64,000 nucleotides of DNA, from assembly GCA_965283695.1 (NCBI GenBank), contig CBDIPP010000005.1, forward strand, positions 62,001 through 126,000, read 5' to 3'. The translations under genes and the position numbers were made by a program. The first letter of the stretch is position 1. Each line of letters opens with the position of its first letter. Source of the DNA: Mf105b01 sp965283695 (lineage in GTDB: Bacteria > Pseudomonadota > Alphaproteobacteria > Parvibaculales > Parvibaculaceae). Positions 16,751 to 26,049 of this stretch are shown one piece after another. The notes beneath the pieces were generated by a model, which ran no database searches, was not told the origin of the DNA, and worked only from the letters and a program-made list of their open reading frames with translations.

Positions 16751-16869
16751 CGGTCGTGTCCGTTTCTCGCAAACGCTCTATCTATCAGTAGATCAGAGCT
16801 AGGTTCTGGCGGTGAATTCATGTCCCGCGGCCCGGCAGCTAGAGAAGATGCCAGGTCGCAAGAGAGCGG

Positions 16870-16898
16870 GCGTTATACAAGGGCCTCAAAGGTCCGTC
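16870..16898 (-). promoter_or_regulatory. Sigma70-type promoter of rpsT
   Basis: On the minus strand TTGACG (16898-16893) and TATAAC (16875-16870) are exactly 17 bases apart, about 120 bases before the rpsT start. No competing open frame is present. Confidence 0.65.
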
Positions 16899-16966
16899 AA
16901 CAGCCCATTTGTCGCCAAATTCCGCCGGTTTTTTGCCACTTATTGGACGTCCAACGGTTTTGACCT

Positions 16967-17740
16967 CTATCGGTTTTTAAATTGGGGTGTGCGCTTGTCG
17001 ACGAACGCTGCCATGCCTTCAGACTGATCTTCTGTGGCAAAGAGTGAGTGAAACACACGCCGCTCAAACTGAATGCCTTCGTTCAAGGTCACTTCGTAGG
17101 CTCGGTTGACCGCCTCTTTTGTCATCATTGCCACCGGCAAGGACTTGGACGCAATGGTTTCAGCCGCTTTCAGCGCCTCTTCCAAAAGAGACTCTTTGGG
17201 CACTACCCGGCTAACCAGGCCTGCGCGCTCGGCTTCATCGGCCTCCATCATACGGCCGGTGAGGCACATCTCCATGGCTTTCGACTTGCCGACAAAGCGG
17301 GTGAGGCGCTGGGTGCCGCCAATCCCTGGAATAACACCTAAGTTGATTTCCGGCTGACCGAAGCGGGCATTATCTCCGGCAAGAATGAAGTCACACATCA
17401 TCGCAAGCTCGCACCCTCCGCCGAGCGCATAGCCGGACACCGCCGCAATGGTCGGCGTGCGGCAGTCGGCAATCTGACCGGCTTTTGCGAAGAGATCCTC
17501 TTTATAGACATCCATATAGGATTTGGGCTGCATCTCTTTGATGTCCGCGCCGGCTGCGAACGCCTTTTCTGACCCGGTAACGACAATGCAGCCAATCCCC
17601 TCGTCGGCGTCATAGGCCGCAACTGCTTCAACCAGCTCCTCAACCAGCTGATTATTGAGAGCGTTCAGCGCTTCGGGGCGGTCCAATGTAATGAGACCGA
17701 CCTTGCCGCGTGTTTCTGTCTTGATCGTCTCATAGGCCAT
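16967..17740 (-). CDS. Enoyl-CoA hydratase (crotonase family)
   Basis: 257 residues, full length for a single-domain crotonase that hydrates trans-2-enoyl-CoA in beta-oxidation. The oxyanion-hole segments are AFAAGADIKEM and SGYALGGGCELAMMCD. The two catalytic glutamates lie in GGGCELA and in FGQPEINLGVIPGIGG, so hydratase activity is likely. It resembles the mitochondrial short-chain (ECHS1-like) hydratase, which many alphaproteobacteria encode between mutM and rpsT. Confidence 0.94.
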   Translation of the reverse strand: MAYETIKTETRGKVGLITLDRPEALNALNNQLVEELVEAVAAYDADEGIGCIVVTGSEKAFAAGADIKEMQPKSYMDVYKEDLFAKAGQIADCRTPTIAAVSGYALGGGCELAMMCDFILAGDNARFGQPEINLGVIPGIGGTQRLTRFVGKSKAMEMCLTGRMMEADEAERAGLVSRVVPKESLLEEALKAAETIASKSLPVAMMTKEAVNRAYEVTLNEGIQFERRVFHSLFATEDQSEGMAAFVDKRTPQFKNR

Positions 17741-17776
17741 GATGGCTCGCCCTTTTCATTGTGGTCTTTGTTTCAG

Positions 17777-18676
17777 TTAGCGCTGACAGGAGGGGCAATA
17801 GAAGCTCGACCTGCCACTCTGAACAATGCGCGCCACCCTAGCGGTGCAGCCCTTTGTGAGACAAGCCTCCCCTTCACGTCCGTAGACCTGAAAACTGTGT
17901 TGGAAATATCCGAGTTCGCCATCAGCCTGGGCATAATCGCGCAGTGTGGAGCCTCCGGCCTCAATGGCTTCATTGATGACGTCGCGGATGATTGGAGCCA
18001 GACGCTCAGCGCGCAGCGCTGGTTTTGGCCCTTTGCCCGCAATGGTGGCCGCGGTGCGTTTGGGTGATATGCGCGCGCGGTACAGCGCCTCGCATACATA
18101 GATGTTGCCTAACCCTGCCACGACGCGCTGATCGAGCAGCGCGGACTTGATGGGAGTCTTTTTTCCCCGCAACGCATCTGCAAGGCCGGTGGCTGAGAAT
18201 GCGTTGCCATTTGGTTCTGGCCCAAGCGCTTCTAAGTGTTTTGATTCACCCAACGCTTCCTCTGCGATCAGGTCCATATATCCAAAACGGCGATGGTCTG
18301 AATAGACAATGCGTGTGCCACTTTCCATGTGGAACACCACATGGTCATGCTTGCCAGTGCCATCGGGTGCCGCATTGCTTCCCTCATGAGCGAAGACACC
18401 GGGCACATTCTCCACACCCTCAGGCGGGCAGATGGTGAAGCGCCCGGACATGCCGAGGTGGGATAGAAGGACTTGGCCGCTTTCCAGATGAATAAGCAGA
18501 TATTTCGCCCGGCGGCTGAGGCCTGTCACCTTTTGGCCAGAAACTTTGCGTGAAAAGCCTTTGGGGAAGGGAAACCGCAGGTTTGGACGGCGGACTTCCA
18601 GACGGTCGATGACATTGCCCTCCATTGAAGGCTGAAGTCCTCTTCGGACGGTTTCGACTTCTGGGAGTTCCGGCAT
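17777..18676 (-). CDS. mutM: Formamidopyrimidine-DNA glycosylase (Fpg/MutM)
   Basis: 299 residues. It excises 8-oxoguanine and formamidopyrimidines and nicks the strand. It starts MPELPEVETVRRGL, where Pro (after Met removal) is the Schiff-base nucleophile and the next Glu is catalytic. The C-terminal zinc finger uses CLTKGC and YCPSC and ends at CQR as usual. Divergent from ubiE, a conserved alphaproteobacterial arrangement. Confidence 0.97.
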   Translation of the reverse strand: MPELPEVETVRRGLQPSMEGNVIDRLEVRRPNLRFPFPKGFSRKVSGQKVTGLSRRAKYLLIHLESGQVLLSHLGMSGRFTICPPEGVENVPGVFAHEGSNAAPDGTGKHDHVVFHMESGTRIVYSDHRRFGYMDLIAEEALGESKHLEALGPEPNGNAFSATGLADALRGKKTPIKSALLDQRVVAGLGNIYVCEALYRARISPKRTAATIAGKGPKPALRAERLAPIIRDVINEAIEAGGSTLRDYAQADGELGYFQHSFQVYGREGEACLTKGCTARVARIVQSGRSSFYCPSCQR

Positions 18677-18821
18677 GGACGTTAAGGCTCGCTCGGGTCA
18701 GGAATAGTGCCGTTTCGCGGTGTCATGGGACGCGTCGAAAGGGCACATTAAGAAAGAACGGCGCAAAGTAGCGCGGTTCTGCCGCTTCCGCTATGGTCCG
18801 CCGCCAAGAGGTACCGCTTTT

Positions 18822-19607
18822 ATGACGTCCGCCGACCCAGACAAATATGCTGATGACAGCAGAGCCAAGCATTTCGGATTCAAGCCTGTTTCCGAAGAGG
18901 AAAAAACACGTCTGGTATATTCCGTTTTCGAGAAGGTCGCAGATCGCTACGACCTGATGAACGACCTGATGACGGTGGGTCTTCACAGAGCCTGGAAGCA
19001 GGCCATGGTCGACAAGCTGGGACCGCCAAGAAATGATCGTTCTTGGCACCTGATCGATGTTGCTGGCGGTACTGGCGACATTGCTTTTCGCGCGCTCGAT
19101 CGCTCTGGAGCAAACGCCCAGGTCACGGTCTGTGACATTAATGATCACATGCTTGAGGTGGGACGGGCCCGCGCTCTAGAGCAAGGCTATGCGGACCGAA
19201 CGGAATTTATCTGCGGCGATGCAGAGACACTCCCTTTCCCTGACCGGCATTTTGATGCTTATTCCATTGCGCTTGGCATTCGCAATGTCACCCGCATGCA
19301 GAACGCTCTGCGCGACGCCTATCGGGTGTTAAAACCCGGTGGTCGGTTTGTGGTTCTGGAAATGTCTCATATGGTCACGCCCGAACTACAGCAAGTTTAT
19401 GATTTCCTCTCGTTCAACGCGATCCCGCCTATCGGCAAAGCGGTGACCGGCGATGCAGGTCCCTATCAATATCTCGTCGAAAGCACGCGTCAGTTTCCGA
19501 AACCGGATGTCTTTAAGGCGATGATTGAAGATGCTGGTTTTGAGAATGTTCAGTATCAAAGCCTGAGCGGCGGCATTGTCGCCCTTCATTGGGGCTGGCG
19601 GATTTAA
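18822..19607 (+). CDS. ubiE: Ubiquinone/menaquinone C-methyltransferase UbiE
   Basis: 261 residues from the ATG at 18822 (MTSADPDKYADDSRAKHFGF); a longer in-frame upstream reading is basic and not family-like. SAM-binding motif I is LIDVAGGTGDIAF and the family block is SIALGIRNVTRMQNAL. It methylates the benzoquinol ring in ubiquinone synthesis. The stop is four bases before the ubiB start, so the two are co-transcribed. Confidence 0.96.
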   Translation: MTSADPDKYADDSRAKHFGFKPVSEEEKTRLVYSVFEKVADRYDLMNDLMTVGLHRAWKQAMVDKLGPPRNDRSWHLIDVAGGTGDIAFRALDRSGANAQVTVCDINDHMLEVGRARALEQGYADRTEFICGDAETLPFPDRHFDAYSIALGIRNVTRMQNALRDAYRVLKPGGRFVVLEMSHMVTPELQQVYDFLSFNAIPPIGKAVTGDAGPYQYLVESTRQFPKPDVFKAMIEDAGFENVQYQSLSGGIVALHWGWRI

Positions 19608-19611
19608 CCTT

Positions 19612-21234
19612 ATGGGCGCCCTTCGCAACATGATCCGACTTGTGCGCGCAGGCCGCGTCATGGCGCGCTATGACGCTTTATTTCCGCCAGAATTCGAAGA
19701 TGATGTTCCAGCGGTTGTAAAAGTCGGTCGGTCCCTTGCCTCTATCCGTCTGCCCTGGGAAGCCAAACCCGACGCGAGCGACGATGAGGCAGAACGGCTG
19801 TCCACTGCCTTGCAGGTCTTGGGGCCCTCCTACATCAAGCTCGGTCAGTTTTTGGCGACACGCGCCGACATTATCGGCGCCGACCTTGCCGGTGACCTGG
19901 CCCTTCTTCGCGACAAGCTGCCACCGTTCGATCAGTCTATCGCCATCACGACGATTGAGAGTGATCTCGGGCAAAAGGTGGAGGATCTTTTTGTCGATCT
20001 TGGTGAGCCTGTTGCCGCAGCCTCAATTGCGCAGGTTCACAAGGCAACCATTGCAGAGGCGGAACGTTCCGACGAGGACCGACCCGACGGGCTTGCCTAT
20101 CGCCCTGTCGCGGTCAAAGTACTGCGTCCTGATGTTGAAAAGCGGTTTGCTGCAGATCTTGAGAGCTTCTTCTGGGTTGCCCGCTTGATTGAGCGGTTCC
20201 AGCCGTCGGCCCGACGGCTGCGCCCTGTCGAAGTTGTGCAAACGCTCGCGGACAGTGTCGCGCTTGAGATGGACTTGCGGCTTGAAGCCGCCGCCATGTC
20301 CGAGATGGCGCAGAACACAGCAGGCGACAAACATTTCAGAGTTCCCGAAATCGACTGGGAACGTACAGCGCGGCGCGTCATGACCATGGAATGGATCGAT
20401 GGCATACCGGCGAGCGACGCGGAAGCGGTTGCAGCTGCCGGACACAACATGGCGGAGCTCGGCACACGAGTGATCCAGACCTTCCTAACCCACGCGCTTA
20501 GAGACGGTTTCTTTCACGCAGACATGCATCAGGGAAACCTCTTTGTGGACAAGGACGGATCCCTGGTCGCTGTTGATTTCGGCATTATGGGACGCCTTGA
20601 TCAACGGTCGCGCCGGTTCCTTGCTGAAATTCTCTTTGGATTTGTGCGGCGGGACTATCGTCGGGTTGCGGAAATTCATTTCGAAGCCGGATATGTTCCT
20701 GAAGACAAGAATGTTGACACATTTGCCCAAGCGCTTCGCTCAATTGGAGAGCCCATCTTCGGGAAAGATGCCAAAGATGTCTCCATGGGCCGTTTGTTGG
20801 CACAGCTCTTCCTGGTGACGGATCAGTTTGATATGGAAACGCGGCCTGAGTTGATCCTGCTGCAAAAAGCCATGGTCGTGGTTGAAGGCGTCGCGCGTCA
20901 TTTCGATCCCGAACATAATATTTGGGACAGCGCCGAACCGATCCTCGCTTCCTGGATGGCAGAACGCCTGGGACCAGAAGGCATGATCCAGGACGCCACC
21001 GACAGTGCTGCTGCACTCGGCCGTGTTGTAACTCACCTGCCTGACTTTATTGATCGGGTCGACAAGACCAGCCGGTTGGTCAGCGACAGCATTGATGGTG
21101 CGGGCATCAAACTTCATCCCAGCACTGCTAATGCCATCGGCAAGGCACAGCGGACAGAAGAACGTGGGAGCCGAGCGGCCTTGTGGGTTGCAGCACTTGC
21201 ACTTGTCGCTTTGGCAGTAACGCAAATCCTTTAG
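19612..21234 (+). CDS. ubiB: UbiB/ABC1 atypical kinase-like ubiquinone biosynthesis protein
   Basis: 540 residues. The family's KxGQ motif is YIKLGQFLATRADI, the A-rich nucleotide loop is PVAAASIAQVHKA, and the kinase-like motifs are HADMHQGNLFV and VDFGIMGRL. The C-terminus ends in a hydrophobic segment (about 515-538), as in membrane-bound members. UbiB is an ATPase that supports assembly or lipid handling in ubiquinone synthesis. Operonic with ubiE. Confidence 0.96.
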   Translation: MGALRNMIRLVRAGRVMARYDALFPPEFEDDVPAVVKVGRSLASIRLPWEAKPDASDDEAERLSTALQVLGPSYIKLGQFLATRADIIGADLAGDLALLRDKLPPFDQSIAITTIESDLGQKVEDLFVDLGEPVAAASIAQVHKATIAEAERSDEDRPDGLAYRPVAVKVLRPDVEKRFAADLESFFWVARLIERFQPSARRLRPVEVVQTLADSVALEMDLRLEAAAMSEMAQNTAGDKHFRVPEIDWERTARRVMTMEWIDGIPASDAEAVAAAGHNMAELGTRVIQTFLTHALRDGFFHADMHQGNLFVDKDGSLVAVDFGIMGRLDQRSRRFLAEILFGFVRRDYRRVAEIHFEAGYVPEDKNVDTFAQALRSIGEPIFGKDAKDVSMGRLLAQLFLVTDQFDMETRPELILLQKAMVVVEGVARHFDPEHNIWDSAEPILASWMAERLGPEGMIQDATDSAAALGRVVTHLPDFIDRVDKTSRLVSDSIDGAGIKLHPSTANAIGKAQRTEERGSRAALWVAALALVALAVTQIL

Positions 21235-21329
21235 ATCTATCTCGATCAACCAGTGCTGCCTTACAAGACAATATCAAAGTCTTCGCCTAAGGTCACATTC
21301 GCTATTCCGCCATTGGCTTAGGAGACGAC

Positions 21330-22520
21330 ATGAAGGTTCTGGTTCTCGGTGCGGGCGGGATGGGGGCGAAGGCTGCTGAAACCATTGCTCAATATGATGA
21401 GATTTCCGCGCTTGCAATCGCTGACCTGGATCTTGAGTGCGCAGATCGCATCGCAAAAAAATGCGGGACCAAAGCACGTGCGCTCAAACTTGATGTAACC
21501 GACCCAACAGCACTTCACGGAGCTCTTAATGAGGCGGATGCGGTGCTCAATTGTGTCGGGCCTTTCTTTCGTTTCGGCGTCCCCATTCTCACAGCCGCTA
21601 TAGAGACAGGGACCCCCTATTTCGACATTTGTGACGATCCCGAGCCAACGCTTGAAATGCTCGCATTGAACGACAAAGCACAAGCCAACAATATGCTCGC
21701 CATTGTCGGCATAGGAGCAAGCCCTGGGATTTCAAATCTGCTTGCGGCCAAAACATGCACGGCGCTGGATGAGATCGATCACTTGATCACCGGATGGAGC
21801 CTTGATGATGATGAAGATGGTCCGATGGGCGATCTTGATCTCAATGAAGAAGGAGGGAACGCCGCCTTCGTCCATTGGATGGAACAATGTTCCGGCAATG
21901 TCACGAGCTGGGTCGACGGCAAGCTCACCTCGGTCAAACCCTTGCAGCCTTTGAAGGTGACCTATCCTGGCATCGGGAACCGAACATTATGGACGGTGGG
22001 CCATCCGGAACCGGTTACACTTCCCCTGACCTTCCCACATGTCAGCAAAGCGTCGAATGCCATGGTGCTCAACCGGCTGGATGCGATGGGATTAAAAGAT
22101 CTCTCCCGCCGCATTGATGCAGGACGCATCACAATCGATGAGGCGGCTGCAGAAATTTCTGGTTCTTTCTCTGACGGGGGCGCGTCTGCCTTTCAATCAT
22201 TTATCGCCTGGATCACGTCCAAACTTTCGGGACCAAAATACCCCTCCCTCTTTGCCCTGGCAGAGGGTTGCCGCGATGGGCGCCCGTCCATTGCCGCAGC
22301 GGCCATCACCGCCCTGCCGAAAGATGGCATGGCGGGCATCACCAGCGTGCCTCTTTCAGTGGCGTTGAAACTCTATATTGAAGGGAAAATTGCGGGCACC
22401 GGCGTTAAAGCGCCAGAGGCCGTTATTGATCCAGACCTCTTTTTCGGTGCGTTTCACCCCTATTGCGTGCTGCCAGAGCCGGTTTCGCCTGAAAAACTGG
22501 TCTCATTTGCGGTGAGCTGA
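21330..22520 (+). CDS. Saccharopine dehydrogenase-like NADP-dependent oxidoreductase
   Basis: 396 residues. An N-terminal Rossmann domain begins MKVLVLGAGGMGAKAAE and continues with NCVGPFFRFG, typical of the saccharopine dehydrogenase NADP-binding family. A larger C-terminal domain follows (from about 150). The family includes lysine-pathway saccharopine reductases, carboxynorspermidine synthase and many of unknown substrate, so the reaction cannot be given. It lies between ubiB and coaBC with about 95 and 137 flanking bases, suggesting insertion into that conserved series. Confidence 0.82.
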   Translation: MKVLVLGAGGMGAKAAETIAQYDEISALAIADLDLECADRIAKKCGTKARALKLDVTDPTALHGALNEADAVLNCVGPFFRFGVPILTAAIETGTPYFDICDDPEPTLEMLALNDKAQANNMLAIVGIGASPGISNLLAAKTCTALDEIDHLITGWSLDDDEDGPMGDLDLNEEGGNAAFVHWMEQCSGNVTSWVDGKLTSVKPLQPLKVTYPGIGNRTLWTVGHPEPVTLPLTFPHVSKASNAMVLNRLDAMGLKDLSRRIDAGRITIDEAAAEISGSFSDGGASAFQSFIAWITSKLSGPKYPSLFALAEGCRDGRPSIAAAAITALPKDGMAGITSVPLSVALKLYIEGKIAGTGVKAPEAVIDPDLFFGAFHPYCVLPEPVSPEKLVSFAVS

Positions 22521-22657
22521 CGCCAAATCCAGTCTCCTTTTCCTCTAACGGGAAATTGATCTACACAACGTCACCGTGAAACCCTATATTCTCCAGCAAC
22601 AGAATGCATTGGTCCGCTGATGTCCAGCGAACCCGGTGCTTTCCAGGAGTTTCACAT

Positions 22658-23890
22658 ATGTCTTCACCTGTGTCCCCGCCGGGCCAGAGTCTGAACGGCC
22701 GCCGCATCCTATTGATCATCGGCGGCGGTATTGCCGCTTATAAGAGCCTAGAGCTTATCCGGCGGTTGCGTGAACGTGGCGCTAGCGTCCGCGCGATCAT
22801 GACCCAGGCCGCTGGTGAGTTCGTGACACCGCTCTCCGTCTCGAGCCTTACGGAAGACGTGGTCTACCAATCTCTTTTCGATCTCACTCAGGAAAGCGAG
22901 ATGGGCCATATTCAACTCTCGCGGGATGCGGACCTGCTTGTCGTTGTGCCTGCCACAGCTGACCTTATGGCCAAGATGGCCAGTGGTCTCGCAAGCGATC
23001 TCGCTACAACCGCGCTCCTTGCAACCGACAAGCCTGTCCTCGTCGCACCTGCCATGAATGTGCGCATGTGGGAGCATGCGGCGACACAACGCAATATTTC
23101 GACACTCCGGGGCGATGGCATTCACTTTGTCGGTCCTAATGACGGGGACATGGCGTGCGGCGAATTTGGCCCGGGCCGCATGGCGGAACCGATGGAAATT
23201 GTTCAGGCTATTGAAGAGCAGCTCGCAAACCCTGCTGACCGTCCGCTTTCGGGAAAATCCGCACTTGTGACATCAGGGCCAACCCATGAGCCGATTGATC
23301 CGGTGCGCTACATCGCAAACCGGTCCTCTGGCAAGCAAGGCCATGCGATCGCTGCCGCTCTTGCGCGGCTTGGCGCCAATACGACGCTTGTTGCCGGGCC
23401 GACAATCCAAGCTGATCCCGTTGGCGTTCACGTGAAACATGTGGAGACCGCTCGCGAAATGTTAGCCGCTTGCGAAGCAGCCCTGCCTGCCGATATCGCA
23501 GTCTGTACTGCCGCTGTCGCTGATTGGCGGGTAGATCAAAGTGCCAACCAGAAAATGAAAAAGGATGGCAGCGGGACACCGCCTGCGCTCGCCCTGGTTG
23601 AAAATCCCGACATTCTGAAAACCCTGTCCCAACATGCGAGCCTGCGCCCCGGTTTGGTGATCGGCTTTGCGGCGGAGACAGAAAATATTGTCGACTACGC
23701 ACAAGCCAAACGGGCACGCAAAGGGTGTGACTGGATTGTCGCCAATGATGTGTCTCCGGGCACAGGCATTATGGGTGGCGACATGAACAGCGTTCATCTC
23801 ATCACTGCCGATGCCCACGAAGACTGGCCTTCAATGTCGAAGGCAGATGTTGCGCAGCGCCTGGCGCTCCGCGTCGCAGATCACTTTTAA
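22658..23890 (+). CDS. coaBC: Bifunctional phosphopantothenoylcysteine decarboxylase / phosphopantothenate-cysteine ligase
   Basis: 410 residues from the ATG at 22658, preceded by AGGAG at eight bases. The N-terminal CoaC flavoprotein half has GGGIAAYKSLELIRRL and the substrate-binding VAPAMN motif. The C-terminal CoaB half starts about residue 190 with TSGPTHEPIDPVRYIAN and includes the VxAAVADWR block. It converts phosphopantothenate and cysteine to phosphopantetheine in coenzyme A synthesis. The dut start lies within ten bases, so both form one transcript. Confidence 0.96.
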   Translation: MSSPVSPPGQSLNGRRILLIIGGGIAAYKSLELIRRLRERGASVRAIMTQAAGEFVTPLSVSSLTEDVVYQSLFDLTQESEMGHIQLSRDADLLVVVPATADLMAKMASGLASDLATTALLATDKPVLVAPAMNVRMWEHAATQRNISTLRGDGIHFVGPNDGDMACGEFGPGRMAEPMEIVQAIEEQLANPADRPLSGKSALVTSGPTHEPIDPVRYIANRSSGKQGHAIAAALARLGANTTLVAGPTIQADPVGVHVKHVETAREMLAACEAALPADIAVCTAAVADWRVDQSANQKMKKDGSGTPPALALVENPDILKTLSQHASLRPGLVIGFAAETENIVDYAQAKRARKGCDWIVANDVSPGTGIMGGDMNSVHLITADAHEDWPSMSKADVAQRLALRVADHF

Positions 23891-23899
23891 GGAATGACC

Positions 23900-24370
23900 A
23901 TGAGTTTTTCGGAAGTTTCCGTACCCGTTCAACGTTTGCCCCATGGACGCGACCTGCCGCTGCCGGAATATCAAACGAATGGCGCTGCCGGCCTTGACCT
24001 GCAAGCAGCTATTGCGAAGGGCGACAAGGTGGTCCTTGCACCAGGTACGCGCGAAATGATCCCAACCGGTCTCGCGATGGCGCTGCCACATGGATATGAA
24101 GCGCAGATCCGCCCACGCTCAGGCCTGGCTGCCAAGAACGGCGTGACCGTGATCAACTCCCCCGGCACCGTTGATTGCGATTATCGCGGTGAGGTGAAAG
24201 TTGTCCTGATCAATCACGGGTCTGACCCTTTGGTGATCACGAGAGGCATGCGCATTGCGCAAATGATCATCGCACCTGTGACACGCGGCATTTTTGAAGA
24301 ACATGACAGCCTGCCGGAAACCGACCGGGGTGCCGGCGGTCATGGATCAACAGGCACCGGCGGCTCTTGA
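23900..24370 (+). CDS. dut: dUTP diphosphatase (dUTPase)
   Basis: 156 residues from the second ATG (23900), chosen because AAGGA lies six bases before it and would abut the first ATG at 23894. The five trimeric dUTPase motifs are recognisable, including AAGLDLQAA, RPRSGLAAK, GTVDCDYRGEV and the glycine-rich C-terminal RGAGGHGSTG that closes over the active site. It hydrolyses dUTP to dUMP and keeps uracil out of DNA. Confidence 0.96.
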   Translation: MSFSEVSVPVQRLPHGRDLPLPEYQTNGAAGLDLQAAIAKGDKVVLAPGTREMIPTGLAMALPHGYEAQIRPRSGLAAKNGVTVINSPGTVDCDYRGEVKVVLINHGSDPLVITRGMRIAQMIIAPVTRGIFEEHDSLPETDRGAGGHGSTGTGGS

Positions 24371-24397
24371 GCACCGAAAAAAGAAGGGCAGCAAACA

Positions 24398-24844
24398 GTG
24401 CGTCTATCGAAAAAAACACTCTTGGCTCTTGAAGCGGTTTTGGATGTTGCCGTGAATGCGCGGCCTGACCCGGTTCAATCTAAAGACATTACGCGGCGCC
24501 AGGGCATCCCGCAGCGCTACCTGGAACAGGTCATGCAGCAATTGGTGCATGCCAATATTCTCAAAGGCGTGCGGGGGCCCAAGGGCGGATATCGCCTCGC
24601 ACGGGAACGGCGGCGGATTTCCATGGGCGATATTGTTCGGATTGTGGGTGCCATGGAATTGGCGGATGAACCGCGCGATACACCTTCTGTCTTGAGCGAA
24701 AAGGTCATCGGTCCTATATGGGACACAATTCAATCAGACATGATGGAAAAACTTGATGCCGTGACCATTGAGGATCTCTGCCGCAGCGCTGCCGACGTAG
24801 GGGCGGATGGCGAAATCAAAAGCGATGCAGACTTTACGATTTAG
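24398..24844 (+). CDS. Rrf2-family transcriptional regulator
   Basis: 148 residues from a GTG at 24398. The N-terminal winged helix (SKKTLLALEAVLDVAV ... RYLEQVMQQLVHANIL, wing VRGPKGGYRLAR) is typical of Rrf2 proteins. The three-cysteine iron-sulfur cluster site of IscR/NsrR is absent; only one Cys remains (EDLCRSAA). It is therefore more like CymR-type regulators that sense sulfur status by protein contact. Its position 124 bases before cysK supports control of cysteine synthesis, which is an inference. Confidence 0.85.
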   Translation: MRLSKKTLLALEAVLDVAVNARPDPVQSKDITRRQGIPQRYLEQVMQQLVHANILKGVRGPKGGYRLARERRRISMGDIVRIVGAMELADEPRDTPSVLSEKVIGPIWDTIQSDMMEKLDAVTIEDLCRSAADVGADGEIKSDADFTI

Positions 24845-24883
24845 AACCGGCCAGACTGGGAATAAGGTGGCTGAGGTGACTTC

Positions 24884-24988
24884 ATGATGAATGAGAGAAG
24901 TCCGTTTGCAAAAAGGTTCGATGCCACAGAGAATTTGACATCCAGCTATTCTTACAGGGAGCAAGACTATGAGCCAGGCAGACAATAA
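24884..24988 (+). CDS. Possible 34-codon upstream frame overlapping the cysK start
   Basis: An ATG at 24884 preceded by AGGTG opens a 34-residue frame (MMNERSPFAKRF...) that ends at TAA 24986-24988, 17 bases inside cysK in another frame. Ser (AGT, TCC, AGC, TCT) and Tyr codons are clustered near its end. It may be a chance frame or a translational coupler; no homology is recognised. Confidence 0.2.
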   Translation: MMNERSPFAKRFDATENLTSSYSYREQDYEPGRQ

Positions 24989-25931
24989 GCCAGGACGCGG
25001 CCGTATCTATGATGACATCACAGATACAATTGGAAATACACCTCTGGTGCGATTGAACAAACTCGCCAAAGAACGAAACGTCAAAGCAGATATTCTCCTG
25101 AAGCTTGAATTCTTCAATCCCCTAGCCAGTGTCAAAGACCGCATTGGTGTTGCCATGATTGAAGACCTGGAGAGCCGGGGCCTCCTTACACCTGAGACAA
25201 TTATCGTTGAGCCGACATCGGGGAATACGGGTATTGCACTCGCTTTTGTTTGTGCAGCTAAGGGCTACCGCCTGATCCTCTGCATGCCGGAAAGCATGTC
25301 GATTGAGCGTCGGAAAATGTTGGCGCTCCTGGGCGCTGAGCTGGAGCTAACGCCGGCTGATAAAGGCATGAAGGGAGCGCTAGCCCGCGCTGAAGAGCTG
25401 CTCAACGAATACCCCAATTCGGTCATGCCGCAGCAGTTTGATAACCCGGCGAACCCGGCCATTCATCAGCGGACCACAGCTGAAGAAATCTGGAATGATA
25501 CGGATGGTGCCGTTGACGTCGTCATCTCTGGCGTGGGGACCGGCGGTACCTTTACCGGCGTCGGCGCAACACTCAAAGAGAAAAAGCCGTCATTCAAGAT
25601 GATCGCGGTGGAGCCAGAAGACAGCCCCGTCCTTTCTGGTGGCGCACCAGGCGCTCATAAAATTCAAGGGATTGGTGCAGGATTTGTCCCGGGCAATCTC
25701 GACAGCGCGCTCATTGATGATGTGGTTACCATCGGCAATGAAACCGCCTTTGAGATGGCGCGCCGCGTAGCGAAAGAAGAAGGGGTGCCGGTCGGCATCT
25801 CGTCAGGTGCCGCAATTGCCGCGGCGCTCGAAATCGGAAGTCGCGTCGATATGGAAGGCAAAACCATTGTCGTGATTATTCCGTCATTCGCAGAACGCTA
25901 TCTTTCTACAGCGCTCTTTGACGGGCTTTAA
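24969..25931 (+). CDS. cysK: Cysteine synthase A (O-acetylserine sulfhydrylase)
   Basis: 320 residues. A PLP enzyme of fold type II that makes cysteine from O-acetylserine and sulfide. The PLP lysine lies in ASVKDRIG, the substrate loop is PTSGNTGIALAF, and the phosphate-binding glycine loop is GVGTGGTFTG. A further conserved block, SGGAPGAHKIQGIGAGFVP, marks the CysK type. GGGAG lies seven bases before the start. A terminator follows at 25954. Confidence 0.97.
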   Translation: MSQADNKPGRGRIYDDITDTIGNTPLVRLNKLAKERNVKADILLKLEFFNPLASVKDRIGVAMIEDLESRGLLTPETIIVEPTSGNTGIALAFVCAAKGYRLILCMPESMSIERRKMLALLGAELELTPADKGMKGALARAEELLNEYPNSVMPQQFDNPANPAIHQRTTAEEIWNDTDGAVDVVISGVGTGGTFTGVGATLKEKKPSFKMIAVEPEDSPVLSGGAPGAHKIQGIGAGFVPGNLDSALIDDVVTIGNETAFEMARRVAKEEGVPVGISSGAAIAAALEIGSRVDMEGKTIVVIIPSFAERYLSTALFDGL

Positions 25932-25953
25932 GTCACATCGACATCTCGAGCTT

Positions 25954-25994
25954 AAAACCAGGCCTTGCTTTAGCTAGGCCTGGTTTTCTTTTTG
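25954..25994 (+). terminator. Rho-independent terminator of cysK
   Basis: AAAACCAGGCCT (25954-25965) pairs with AGGCCTGGTTTT (25976-25987) and is followed by CTTTTTG. Confidence 0.85.
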
Positions 25995-25997
25995 CCG

Positions 25998-26037
25998 AGA
26001 ACGCTTTAAAGGGAAAACAGGGCATACAAAGCGTTCT
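25998..26037. repeat. Inverted repeat between the cysK terminator and repeat copy A
   Basis: Perfect ten-base arms AGAACGCTTT (25998-26007) and AAAGCGTTCT (26028-26037) are separated by 20 bases. It directly precedes dispersed repeat copy A and may be a second repeat type. Confidence 0.6.
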
Positions 26038-26049
26038 AACTTGTTGAGT

